From positions 1-62,477 of the forward strand of contig JAAYGI010000035.1 of NCBI GenBank assembly GCA_012727815.1: DNA of 62,477 nt, in the 5' to 3' direction. Under the pieces are notes generated by a model. The model had not been told where the DNA came from and did no database searches. It saw only the letters and a list, made by a program, of their open reading frames with translations. A program made the translations under genes and the position numbers. The stretch comes from Erysipelothrix sp. GTDB lineage: Bacteria; Bacillota_I; Bacilli_A; Erysipelotrichales; Erysipelotrichaceae. Shown one piece after another: positions 25,745 to 35,337 of this stretch (its first letter is position 1; each line of letters starts with the position of its first letter).

Positions 25745-28700
25745 TCATGTTATTTCTACCGAAACATTCCCTTGAGTTTGTATAAGTTTAACAATTTTTG
25801 TATGAGATTTATCTTCAGATACGATGATATATTCGTAGTCATCGTTATTGTTAAGTTTTGTAATACTTGCGTTGTTTGTTGTATTTAGGCTAATCGTATC
25901 TAGTTGAATGTTTTCTAAGAGTAATGAGTCTTTTTCTAAATGAAAACTCATATCATTATAAGACATTACTATATCAAAACTTGATAAGCTTTTGCTTTTG
26001 CTTTCGAGAACTGACAACTCAGTAAGTTTAATAGCCTTGTTTGAGAACATTTTAATTCTCAGTGCATAGGTCATAACTCCATCGAAATTGATAGTTTCCA
26101 TTCTACCACCTTCAAATGATTTAACATTAGGATTTGAAACACTATCCCATAAATCATTATTATTGAAATCATGATCTTCATTAGCCATATTAGCAAAATC
26201 CTGTGGAAGTATTGGAGCTGTTATAGAGTTGAATGTTTCAATAATAAAATCCTGTGGCATAGCATCCTTTAAGAAACCAAGGCTCATATTATCCACATAT
26301 CTTCGTGTAATTACACCTGCATCAGCAAAGAGGATACCAACCCAGTCTTCTGTTCTACCACCTAGGTTTTGATTTGTCCACATGTTATTGTGACTGTTAA
26401 AATCTATGACAGTATCATTTAAAACTTGTACACCTCCATAGTCTTTGTTTGTATGTGATGCAATTGCTGCTGGTAAGTTAGAACCGGTCCAAAGCTGTGA
26501 GATACTATTACCTCTTTGAATATCATCACTAATCCGAATAGATATTGAAGTTCTATAAGGTGTGTTTTTGAGTTTACCTTCTATGATCAAGATTCCATTC
26601 ACATCGACTTGTTTCTTGTCGTAAGAATTCCAAATGATTTCAGAGCTATCAACATATCCTAGGACATGGTATGCCTTTGCGACTTCAGGCAAGATTATAT
26701 CTTCAGTGGATAACTTGGAATCTGAAAATCTTTCGATGCCTCTATATCCGCTCACAGTAACATTTACCTTAGGAATAACATTAGAGTTCTTTACAGATCC
26801 TGATATTTCAAAGTTTCCGAATTTATTTAATAAATCAGAGTCTATAGTGCTCCATGTAACATCAACTGGAATATCACAGAACCCTTGATAGCTTGCTTTA
26901 ATCTTAGAAGGCAAGACTAGGGGTGTGTTAATATCATGATTGATCCTAATTGTTTCAATATCTTGAATATCTCCAAGCAGGGTGTTTTCTAAAACTTGAA
27001 CTTGGATCCTATTACTGTAGAATTGCTCGATGTCGTTTGTAACTACTAAAGAAATGCTATAGATACCAGGTTCATAAAGGAATACATGATTATCAATAAT
27101 TTCTATTCCCACATTACTGGAAATTACATACTTATAATCTGCTACATCTATCTCATTATTTATCTGATCATAGTGACATGCTAAGAGTTCAAGAGTTTCT
27201 CCGACTTTTCCACTATTCTTATTGATTGATAAGTGAGTTTTATGATACTGAGCTTTTGCTTCAGAAAACTTTATATATTGTTTTCTTATTGAATCATCTT
27301 TAAACCTTATGATACAAGCTGTGTAATTGTTTATGGTATTGGCTTGAATGATTTGTAAGTATTCATTTTCTTTATCATATTCTATTTGTGGACAAACTTG
27401 TCCAAGTTCATAAACATATTTGTCTAAATCACTGGTGATAATTTTATTGTTAATAGTTAATACATTATCTGTTACAATATCATCTTCTGAATTACATATA
27501 TCTATAACTAGTTTTGCTTTCAAGTCATAAGCCGAAGAACCATAGAATGTATATCTACCTGGTTTATTGATTGATAAGGGAAAATCAGGCCATATAACAT
27601 CTTGTGTGCTTTCTTGTAAAAAGTTGTTGATGCTTATGACATTACTTGGCAATATAATGGGTTCATTTATTTTTCTTTTAATATATGTGTCTACAATAGC
27701 TTGTTCTTTTTGAATTTTGTAGACTCTCTTTGCTTTTCCATTAGTGTCAGAATAGAAGATTTTATCTTCAGTTCGTTTCTCTTTATACTTTGAAGGTATA
27801 AAATTTTGTTTTCCAACCTGGCCATCTAAATTAACAAAGTTTTGTTTTGGGTGGTCGTGGATTTTTGAATCTTTTGTATATATTATATCTGGTATCATAT
27901 ATGGAGTATTTATGCTTCTGACAATTGAACAAGTGTCTGAGCTTAAACCAGGACTGCTGACTTTTAAATCAAATGAAGCCCCTTTTTCTACTTTGATGAT
28001 TACAAGAGCTTTTCCATTAAATAAAGACCTTTTCCATACACCATCGCTTTGTATTTGATATCTTTCAAAACTAGCAGGGTTCCCATTGTCAACTCCGACA
28101 ATTTCACCATTTCCCTCGGCTTCAAAATATAAAATATGATCTGCTGTTGGGCAAGGGGTATTCTTACTATCAAGGGCATTAACCTCTATATAGACAAGGT
28201 CTTCATCATTATTGAGTAAATGTTTTTCAGGTTTTAATTGAAGATGTTTTGTTTTTAAGGCTGTTTTAATTTCTTTTGAAATTGTACTTGTCTTGTAAGT
28301 TGCGATGGCTTTTAGAGTTCCAGGAATATAAGGAACACGCCATTCTAAATAGAGTTGGTCTTCTTTTTCACCTTCTTGATAGGGTCTTAAATCTTGAGTT
28401 AATTTCTTGTTAAAATTTTTACTCCCTAAAGACTCACCATTAAGGAACAACTCAACTGATTCATAGTTTGAATATACTCTTACTGGAATGGTATTGTCAT
28501 GCGTTTTCATATTATAATCTATTAAATCTTCGTCCCAATTCCAATGGGGTAGTATATGTAATACTGCTTTATCATCTGGATGTAACCACTGACTTTGGTA
28601 GAAGTAATAATCATTCTTCTTGAAACCAGCAGTATCTACGATTCCAAAGTAGGAGGATTTTACAGATAAATCATTTTGATTATGCCAGGGAGTTGGTTCA

Positions 28701-30370
28701 CCAATGTAATCAAAGCCAGTCCATATAAATTGTCCAGCATAACTTTGACGATCACGATCGAATATCCAGGATTCAGATGCGGTTTTACCCCAGCTAACAT
28801 GATCATTTCCATAATCAGATTGTTGAAGTTTTCTTTCATCCCCATTGCTGTGGATAAGTTTTTCATCTGGATGTGCATAGACACCACGGCTTCTTGTTGC
28901 TGAGGATGTTTCGGAACCATATATTAACCATTGTGGATGTTTCTTTCTAATGTAATCGTAGTTATCCTCAGCATAGTTAAGTCCTACAATATCAACTTGT
29001 GAAGAGACTGCTTCATGTCCACCTTCTTTAGCCCAGCGGTAGACATCTTGTCCCATTGTTGTATAGCGTGTAGTATCAATCTCTTTTACCCATTTATTAA
29101 GGTTAGCAGCAGTAGTAACTGTTTTGGCATCTCCATTGTTAGATTCTCCAATTTCATTTCCTACTGACCACATGATTATTGCAGGAGAGTTCATGCCTCT
29201 TTTAACCATTTGTTTAAGGTCATACTCTGCCCAAGTTTCGTTAGGCTTAGATTCAGGGTGTGTTGCAACTAGATCGAAAAAACGACCATAGTCATATTGT
29301 TTTTTACCACCATACCAAGTATCAAAAGCTTCATCGATTAGAAGAAGTCCAATATCTTCACATATCTCTATGAACTTATCATCTGCAGGGTTGTGTGACA
29401 TTCTTATGGCATTGGCACCCATATCCTTCATCATTTGAAGTTGTCTTAGCATTGCTGTTTTATTTGCAACTGCCCCCAGTGCCCCTTGGTCATGGTGCAT
29501 GCAGACACCATGTAATTTTACATAGTTTCCATTGAGTGTGAATCCTTGAGTTGGAGAGAAATCCATAAAACGATATCCAAATCTAATATTATGAGAATCC
29601 TTTACCCCATCAGTACTTATAATCTTTGCTTTTAATGTATACAAGGTAGGATTATCTATATCCCATAGTTGGATAGATTCACTGATAATTCTATCTTTAA
29701 TATCAAGTTGTGTGTTTGCATCGACTTGATATGCATCTGATTTTGTTTCACTAATAAGATTGTCATGTGAATCAAGTATTGAATAATGTATATTAAATGT
29801 TTGAGATTTATTACTTGTATTAAGAATACTTGATTCTATGATATTGGTAACTGCAGTTTTATGTTCTTTATCCAAGTCAGGTGTTGTAATTTTTATACCA
29901 TAATGTTTAAAAGAAATATCTTTCGTAATAAGTAAAGAGACATCACGGTAGATTCCACTTCCTGAATACCAACGACTGGAAGGTTGTTTGTTTTCAACCT
30001 TTAAATCAAGTATGTTTTTTCCTTCGATAAGAAAAGAAGTTATATCATAAGAAAAAGGTGTGTATCCATTAGGATATGTTCCGATATGGTGTCCGTTTAT
30101 TCTTAAATCAGAATTCATATAGACACCATCAAAGCATATTCTAATGTTCTTATGTGCGATATTATTAACTATAAACTCTTTTTGATAATAACCTTCGCCT
30201 CCATTTAAAAGACCCGCTTCATTTTGAGCGGGTGACTTGTGATCAAAGTCAAAGTAAATAGACCAGTCGTGGGGAAGGTTAATACTGTCCCACTTCTTTG
30301 AATCCTTTAACTTAAATTTCCAATCACTATTAAAGTTTTGTTTACGAGAGTTTAAATCAATTACTTGCAT
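25745..30370 (-). CDS. large GH2 beta-galactosidase with C-terminal Ig-like and sugar-binding-type modules
   Basis: A 1541-residue GH2 enzyme. Residues 1-270 hold the sugar-binding jelly-roll and Ig domains. The TIM barrel starts KLHGVCMHHDQGALG near 285, with acid/base Glu406 in SVGNEIGES and nucleophile Glu487 in IYGSETSS, then WTGFDYIGEPTPW at 550-562. Beyond about 700 come DUF4982-like, Ig-like and Big_4-like repeats and a discoidin-like region. Such long C-terminal arrays usually belong to surface enzymes like BgaA, yet the N-terminus (MQVIDLNSRKQNFNSDWKFK) has no signal peptide and the C-terminus has no LPXTG or membrane anchor. It follows the sialidase gene by 12 bases. Confidence 0.9.
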   Translation of the reverse strand: MQVIDLNSRKQNFNSDWKFKLKDSKKWDSINLPHDWSIYFDFDHKSPAQNEAGLLNGGEGYYQKEFIVNNIAHKNIRICFDGVYMNSDLRINGHHIGTYPNGYTPFSYDITSFLIEGKNILDLKVENKQPSSRWYSGSGIYRDVSLLITKDISFKHYGIKITTPDLDKEHKTAVTNIIESSILNTSNKSQTFNIHYSILDSHDNLISETKSDAYQVDANTQLDIKDRIISESIQLWDIDNPTLYTLKAKIISTDGVKDSHNIRFGYRFMDFSPTQGFTLNGNYVKLHGVCMHHDQGALGAVANKTAMLRQLQMMKDMGANAIRMSHNPADDKFIEICEDIGLLLIDEAFDTWYGGKKQYDYGRFFDLVATHPESKPNETWAEYDLKQMVKRGMNSPAIIMWSVGNEIGESNNGDAKTVTTAANLNKWVKEIDTTRYTTMGQDVYRWAKEGGHEAVSSQVDIVGLNYAEDNYDYIRKKHPQWLIYGSETSSATRSRGVYAHPDEKLIHSNGDERKLQQSDYGNDHVSWGKTASESWIFDRDRQSYAGQFIWTGFDYIGEPTPWHNQNDLSVKSSYFGIVDTAGFKKNDYYFYQSQWLHPDDKAVLHILPHWNWDEDLIDYNMKTHDNTIPVRVYSNYESVELFLNGESLGSKNFNKKLTQDLRPYQEGEKEDQLYLEWRVPYIPGTLKAIATYKTSTISKEIKTALKTKHLQLKPEKHLLNNDEDLVYIEVNALDSKNTPCPTADHILYFEAEGNGEIVGVDNGNPASFERYQIQSDGVWKRSLFNGKALVIIKVEKGASFDLKVSSPGLSSDTCSIVRSINTPYMIPDIIYTKDSKIHDHPKQNFVNLDGQVGKQNFIPSKYKEKRTEDKIFYSDTNGKAKRVYKIQKEQAIVDTYIKRKINEPIILPSNVISINNFLQESTQDVIWPDFPLSINKPGRYTFYGSSAYDLKAKLVIDICNSEDDIVTDNVLTINNKIITSDLDKYVYELGQVCPQIEYDKENEYLQIIQANTINNYTACIIRFKDDSIRKQYIKFSEAKAQYHKTHLSINKNSGKVGETLELLACHYDQINNEIDVADYKYVISSNVGIEIIDNHVFLYEPGIYSISLVVTNDIEQFYSNRIQVQVLENTLLGDIQDIETIRINHDINTPLVLPSKIKASYQGFCDIPVDVTWSTIDSDLLNKFGNFEISGSVKNSNVIPKVNVTVSGYRGIERFSDSKLSTEDIILPEVAKAYHVLGYVDSSEIIWNSYDKKQVDVNGILIIEGKLKNTPYRTSISIRISDDIQRGNSISQLWTGSNLPAAIASHTNKDYGGVQVLNDTVIDFNSHNNMWTNQNLGGRTEDWVGILFADAGVITRRYVDNMSLGFLKDAMPQDFIIETFNSITAPILPQDFANMANEDHDFNNNDLWDSVSNPNVKSFEGGRMETINFDGVMTYALRIKMFSNKAIKLTELSVLESKSKSLSSFDIVMSYNDMSFHLEKDSLLLENIQLDTISLNTTNNASITKLNNNDDYEYIIVSEDKSHTKIVKLIQTQGNVSVEIT

Positions 30371-30382
30371 ATTATCTCTTTC

Positions 30383-31762
30383 CTATATATTAGATATTAA
30401 GTCTTCAAAAGAAAACCTTCTAAACATCATTGTCATATCACCATCATATTGTTCAGATGGGTGTTCAAAGAATATTGCGAAGTTACCATCTTTTAATTCT
30501 GCTAAGCAATTATATTCGTAGCGTCCTTTGTGGATAAGTGTTTCACTGATAAGTGTTAAACTGTCATCAGGATTTACTTCTAATAATTTTAATGTACCGT
30601 TGTTGCGTTCTGGACCACTTGCATTCGCAAGTAGGATGTATTCTTTCTTGTTTCTAATGGTATGTATTACTGAAAGCTGAACATAGACGTCTGTAATATC
30701 AAGTTTATCAAAATCATCAAGCCAAGTTTCGCCACCATCATGAGAGTTAGCAACCAATACTTTTCCAGTGTAATTACGCATGAATAGTTTAAGTGTACCA
30801 CTATTTAAAAGAACAGCTTGTGATTCAGTTGTAATATAATCTAAGTTTTTAAGTGTCATAGGAGAGATTTTTTCATTGTTGACGTATCTATTATTGGTTG
30901 AATCTAGAAACTCCCAATTTTCCCCAAAATCTTTTGATCGTATCATAGACGAAGATTGAGAATATCCTTTATGTTGATTGGTTGTATAAACAGGGAAGAG
31001 CAGATTGTTGTTTTCAAGTTGAATCCCAAGTCCAGGTCCTGTACCAATGAATTCCATCCAATCTTGTCGCACCTGTTTTGTAATATCCTTAGGTGAAGCC
31101 CATGTTGCACCATCATCATCTGAATAAGTTAGCCATAGATAAACGGTTGCTTTGGCTTTGATTGGAGTTGCTGTATAGTCTAAATAAATGTTTCCTAGGT
31201 ATGTATTATCTTTGTATAAATCTCCCAAATCATTGAAAGTGGGGTGATTGGATTCAACAATGACATGCATGCCTGAATCTTTTCTATCATTGAGTGTAAA
31301 AACTTTGCCATCCTCTTCTAAATAGTAGAAGTGACCCTCTTCATGTCTTAATAGAAGTTTATTAGAACCATCTATTTCAACGTATGGTGTTTTCATGGTG
31401 TCATTATCACTTCCGACACTAAAGAATCCTTTGCTCTCGCAAAACATATCAACCAGTAAAAATATTCTGTTAGAAATTCTATCTTGTACCATAGAGACAT
31501 CAATTAAAAAAGCAGAGTGATGTTCTCCTGATACATTTGGATTGGATTTCAAATCAATGATGACTTTGTCATCAGTCCAAGATTTACCATGATCAAAACT
31601 ACGTCTCATAGCAATATCAATATTACCCCAGTCAGACTGATGTTGGTTTCTTTTATCAATAGCAGCTAATAAAGTTCCCTCATTACTTACAAGTAGGCTA
31701 GGAATTCTATAATTTTTACTCCCTTTTTGCCCGGGTTTAAACAGTTCAATAACATCTTCCAT
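30383..31762 (-). CDS. GH33 exo-alpha-sialidase
   Basis: A 459-residue sialidase. It has the YRIP motif (Arg19 of the arginine triad), four Asp-box repeats (SFDHGKSW at 55-62, SDDDGATW, SKDFGENW and SHDGGETW), TESQAVLLNSGTLKLFMRN carrying the conserved Glu and Arg, and the Tyr region GRYEYNCLAEL. No signal peptide or anchor, and no lectin domain. AAGGAGT precedes the start. It is first in the operon with GH2, matching the order in which sialic acid then galactose are removed from an antenna. Product sialic acid is expected to feed NanA at 46108. Confidence 0.92.
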   Translation of the reverse strand: MEDVIELFKPGQKGSKNYRIPSLLVSNEGTLLAAIDKRNQHQSDWGNIDIAMRRSFDHGKSWTDDKVIIDLKSNPNVSGEHHSAFLIDVSMVQDRISNRIFLLVDMFCESKGFFSVGSDNDTMKTPYVEIDGSNKLLLRHEEGHFYYLEEDGKVFTLNDRKDSGMHVIVESNHPTFNDLGDLYKDNTYLGNIYLDYTATPIKAKATVYLWLTYSDDDGATWASPKDITKQVRQDWMEFIGTGPGLGIQLENNNLLFPVYTTNQHKGYSQSSSMIRSKDFGENWEFLDSTNNRYVNNEKISPMTLKNLDYITTESQAVLLNSGTLKLFMRNYTGKVLVANSHDGGETWLDDFDKLDITDVYVQLSVIHTIRNKKEYILLANASGPERNNGTLKLLEVNPDDSLTLISETLIHKGRYEYNCLAELKDGNFAIFFEHPSEQYDGDMTMMFRRFSFEDLISNI

Positions 31763-32037
31763 TTCAGTACTCCTTCTTCTTTTATATTCCTTAATATATA
31801 TAAACTTGTATACACGTATACATTTATAAGGAAATTATAGCATAGGCCTTTTCTTATACAATGTAATTATATGTAGTATAAGGGTAAAAACATTACAAAT
31901 AAAACTTGTATAAATATATAGTTTTTTAATCAATAGAAACTTATGCCATAATCAATATTTATTACTAAAAGTCCTATATTTATTGTATTTCATTGAAAAG
32001 CAGGGTTGTTATAATTATAAGTACATGGAGGATGTTT
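31763..32037. promoter_or_regulatory. divergent control region of the GH33-GH2 and GH20-side genes
   Basis: On the minus strand a -10 TATAAT lies at 31839-31834 with a weak -35 TTGTAT (31861-31856). A site of two overlapping palindromes follows at 31804-31822. On the plus strand an ACTTGTATAA half-site lies at 31914-31923 and a TATAAT at 32010-32015. No gene is present. Confidence 0.55.
31804..31822. promoter_or_regulatory. candidate AraR-like operator
   Basis: ACTTGTATACACGT is one mismatch from the palindrome ACTTGTATACAAGT and overlaps a perfect inverted repeat TGTATAC-AC-GTATACA. It lies just downstream of the sialidase promoter -10, mirroring the position of the related site at 20251 relative to its promoter. 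Confidence 0.6.
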
Positions 32038-33303
32038 ATGATGAAAGAAAAACTACTTAGTAAAATTAAAAAACTTAAAAAGGATTTAGTAGAGGATTGC
32101 GGGATATCTTTAGCACATGTATTTGTAGAGATAGATCCTAATGTACAAAAGGATTCCTTTTATACAGACATAGGTGAACGCTTCATTACAATCACAGGAC
32201 AAACAGAAGCTGATTTATTCTATGGTCTTTTAGATTTATTACAAAAAGTTAAAACTCGTGAAATATTGAGAATAGGTTTAAGCGAAAGTCTTGCCCCAGA
32301 ACGTGGACTTCATGTTGACTGCGGTAGGAAGTATTATACAAAAGCATCGTTTATTTCTATGATAGATTTAATGGCTTTAAATAAACTGAATATACTACAG
32401 ATGCATTTCTCAGAATATTTAGGATATCGTATAGAATCTAAGAAGTTTCCTGAAATTACTTCACGTGAACACTTAACTCAAAAAGATATAAAAGAAATCA
32501 TCAACTATGCAAAAGAATATTATATTGATGTAGTACCTTCTTTTGACTCACCAGGGCACTTAGAATATGTACTGAAATATTATCCAGAACATCAAATGCC
32601 AAATCTAAAGACTGGAATTAATATTACCAGTAACGAAGCACGTGAATTTATTAAGTCATTGTATGATGAAGTATTAGAAATATTTGATCATACAAATATC
32701 ATACATATGGGTGGTGACGAATTTATTGATTTCAACGAATATCATAAATATCCAGAACTTGAACAATATGCAAAAGAAAATATTTCAAAAGATGCAACAG
32801 CAGCTGATACATTTTTAGACTATATTAATGATATTGGTGAATACCTTATGTCAAAAGGTAAGGATGTCAGAATATGGAATGATGGATTCTATCGTCTAAA
32901 CATAAAAAACACATTAGAACTTAATCCGAATTTTGTTATAACACACTGGACAAGCTGGCATAAAGATATGGCACCTTTACAAACCTTTATTGACAAAAAT
33001 CACAGGGTCATTAATTACAATGATACCAATCTCTACTATGTTGTTGGAGAAAATGCTGGATATACATATCCAACAAAAGAAAAGATAGAAGAAAATTTCG
33101 AAATATATAACTTCTCAAAACTACATAAAGATGCAAGTGATAATACAGATCAAAATATGTCGGTGAAAGATCCACGAATGATAGGAAGTTATTTTGCAAT
33201 ATGGTCAGATTCACCAGAAGCAAAACACGAAACAGATATCTATAGAGATTTAAACCCATTATTGGAAGTATTTGGTAAAAAATTCTGGGGATTTACAAAT
33301 TAA
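32038..33303 (+). CDS. second GH20 beta-N-acetylhexosaminidase-like enzyme
   Basis: A 421-residue GH20 enzyme, paralogous to the one at 24291 (shared DCGRKYxxK start of the barrel, MHFSExLGxRIESK, and SFDSPGHL). Catalytic Asp227-Glu228 lie in HMGGDEF. GGAGG at 32027-32031 supports ATG 32038; the adjacent ATG at 32041 is nearly as good. The two GH20 copies differ in the barrel's C-terminal half, so they may cleave different linkages or residues (GlcNAc or GalNAc). No signal peptide. It precedes the oligosaccharide importer genes by 100 bases. Confidence 0.9.
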   Translation: MMKEKLLSKIKKLKKDLVEDCGISLAHVFVEIDPNVQKDSFYTDIGERFITITGQTEADLFYGLLDLLQKVKTREILRIGLSESLAPERGLHVDCGRKYYTKASFISMIDLMALNKLNILQMHFSEYLGYRIESKKFPEITSREHLTQKDIKEIINYAKEYYIDVVPSFDSPGHLEYVLKYYPEHQMPNLKTGINITSNEAREFIKSLYDEVLEIFDHTNIIHMGGDEFIDFNEYHKYPELEQYAKENISKDATAADTFLDYINDIGEYLMSKGKDVRIWNDGFYRLNIKNTLELNPNFVITHWTSWHKDMAPLQTFIDKNHRVINYNDTNLYYVVGENAGYTYPTKEKIEENFEIYNFSKLHKDASDNTDQNMSVKDPRMIGSYFAIWSDSPEAKHETDIYRDLNPLLEVFGKKFWGFTN

Positions 33304-33340
33304 TCTATAGTTTATATCTATTCATATATATTTTATACAT

Positions 33341-33386
33341 TTGAAATAGATTTCATTTTGATACAATATATATGTAAGCGGTAAGA
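33341..33386 (+). promoter_or_regulatory. candidate promoter and cre-like site of the oligosaccharide importer operon
   Basis: TTGAAA (33341-33346) and TACAAT (33362-33367) are separated by 15 bases, slightly short. TGTAAGCGGTAAGA (33373-33386) differs from the cre consensus at one position and would lie at the transcription start, suggesting carbon catabolite repression. Confidence 0.4.
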
Positions 33387-33403
33387 TTCAAAGGAGTGAG
33401 TAA

Positions 33404-34354
33404 ATGAGTGAAAAAACAACAAACCTTAAAAAATGGTTTAATAAGAATAAAACACAATTTGTATATTTAGGAATGATATTACCGGGATTTATATGGATGA
33501 TACTCTTCTTCTATATCCCAGTATTTGGAAACGTTATCGCTTTTAAAGACTTTAGATTCCATCCAGGTGGATTCCTATCAAGTATCATAAACAGTAAATG
33601 GGTTGGGTTTGATAACTTTAAGTTTCTATTCTCAACGAAAGATGCATACCTTATAACAAGAAATACCGTCTTGTATAATGTTGCCTTTATTGTATTAGGT
33701 CTGATTACTTCTGTTACTGTTGCGATAGTAATGAGTATGCTAAGATCTAAAAAGAAAATTAAGAGATTCCAAACAATGATGTTATTCCCACATTTCCTAT
33801 CTTGGGTAATTATAAGCTTCTTTGTCTATTCATTCTTGAGTCCAGACAAAGGTGCAGTAAATATGATATTAGGAATGGTTGGTGTTGATCCCATTAACTG
33901 GTACAACGCACCTAAGTTCTGGCCCTTCATATTATTACTCATAGGGACATGGAAAGGGATTGGGTATAACTCAGTCGTATACTTTGCTTCTATCATGGGA
34001 ATTGATCCTACATATTATGAAGCAGCAATTATTGATGGTGCCTCAAAATGGCAACAAATTAAATATGTTACATTACCACAACTTGCACCTTTGATCAGTA
34101 TCTTAATGATTCTGGCAGTAGGAAATATATTTAGAGCAGACTTTGGTCTATTCTATCAGGTACCGCGTGGTTCTGGTTCGTTATATAATGTAACGATGGT
34201 TCTGGATACTTATGTATATCAAGGACTGAAGATATCAGGTGACTTGGGTATGAGTGCAGCAGCTGGACTTTACCAATCAACAATAGGTTGTATCTTATTG
34301 ATCTCAACTAACGCAATTGTTCGTAAGTTAGATCCTGATTCATCATTATTTTAA
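33404..34354 (+). CDS. oligosaccharide ABC transporter permease (LplB-like)
   Basis: A 316-residue type-I ABC permease with about six membrane segments and the cytoplasmic EAA loop YEAAIIDGASKWQQIKYVTLPQL. The N-terminal ILPGFIWMILFFYIPVFGN is typical of the LplB branch, which transports complex glycans and oligosaccharides. AAAGGAG precedes the start. With the next permease and lipoprotein it makes an importer lacking its own ATPase. Its position inside the N-glycan island suggests an N-glycan-derived oligosaccharide. Confidence 0.92.
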   Translation: MSEKTTNLKKWFNKNKTQFVYLGMILPGFIWMILFFYIPVFGNVIAFKDFRFHPGGFLSSIINSKWVGFDNFKFLFSTKDAYLITRNTVLYNVAFIVLGLITSVTVAIVMSMLRSKKKIKRFQTMMLFPHFLSWVIISFFVYSFLSPDKGAVNMILGMVGVDPINWYNAPKFWPFILLLIGTWKGIGYNSVVYFASIMGIDPTYYEAAIIDGASKWQQIKYVTLPQLAPLISILMILAVGNIFRADFGLFYQVPRGSGSLYNVTMVLDTYVYQGLKISGDLGMSAAAGLYQSTIGCILLISTNAIVRKLDPDSSLF

Positions 34355-34372
34355 AAGAAAGGTTTTGATTTA

Positions 34373-35290
34373 ATGCAAGAAAAGAAAAAAATAACGAACG
34401 TAAGTGTTCGAAGTTTCGGAAAAAAAGGTGACATTATTGCCAGTATTCTTGTTGGTATTCTAGCCATATCAAGTATCTTTCCCTTTATATTCGTAATTAT
34501 CATTTCATTTACAAGTGAAACATCACTTGTAGTTCATGGATATTCATTGATTCCAAAAGAATGGAGTCTTCAAGGTTATAAATACCTATATGATTATCGT
34601 GAGGTTATACTTAGGTCATTAGGTGTCAGTGTCTTTGTTACAGTTGCAGGAACGTTTATTAATACGTCCTTCACATCACTATACGCATATGCAATCTCAA
34701 GACCTAACTTTAAATTTAGAAAGTTATTTACAGTCTTACTACTGATAACGATGTTATTCAGTGCCGGAATGGTTCCTAACTATATAGTTGTTACACAACT
34801 ATTAGGGTTGAAGGACTCAATATGGGCCTTGATTCTTCCAATGGCCCGGAGCCCCTTTAATATTATTATTATGAGAACATTTTATAGAAAGACGGTTCCC
34901 GAAGCGATTATTGAATCAGCAAGAATTGATGGTGCAAGTGAGTTAAGAATATTCTTACAAATAGTCTTGCCACTAGCAGTTCCAGGGATTGCAACAATCA
35001 GCTTGTTTACAGCATTAGGATTCTGGAATGATTGGTTCAATGCATTGTTATATATTAACAAAGCGGATCTCTATCCATTACAGTACTTGCTAATGCAAAT
35101 ACAATCTAACCTGGAATATATTTCAAAAAATATAGGACAAATTTCAGGATTAGAAGCAGCACAAAACTTACCAAAGGAAGCGACACGTATGGCCATGGTT
35201 GTACTATCAGTACTACCTATAGCAGTAACGTATCCGTTCTTCCAGAAGTATTTTGTAAGCGGACTAACGATTGGAGGGGTGAAGGAATAA
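34373..35290 (+). CDS. oligosaccharide ABC transporter permease (LplC/YtcP-like)
   Basis: A 305-residue partner permease, with the EAA-loop motif IIESARIDGASELRIFLQIVLPL and about six hydrophobic segments; the C-terminal YPFFQKYFVSGLTIGGVKE is characteristic of the LplC/YtcP branch. The ribosome site (AAAGAAAGG) is rather far from the start, 13 bases. It heterodimerises with the LplB-like protein. Confidence 0.92.
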   Translation: MQEKKKITNVSVRSFGKKGDIIASILVGILAISSIFPFIFVIIISFTSETSLVVHGYSLIPKEWSLQGYKYLYDYREVILRSLGVSVFVTVAGTFINTSFTSLYAYAISRPNFKFRKLFTVLLLITMLFSAGMVPNYIVVTQLLGLKDSIWALILPMARSPFNIIIMRTFYRKTVPEAIIESARIDGASELRIFLQIVLPLAVPGIATISLFTALGFWNDWFNALLYINKADLYPLQYLLMQIQSNLEYISKNIGQISGLEAAQNLPKEATRMAMVVLSVLPIAVTYPFFQKYFVSGLTIGGVKE

Positions 35291-35337
35291 GGTTTAATAG
35301 TGCAATTTATTTAATTCTATAAGTGAAGGAGAAATAT

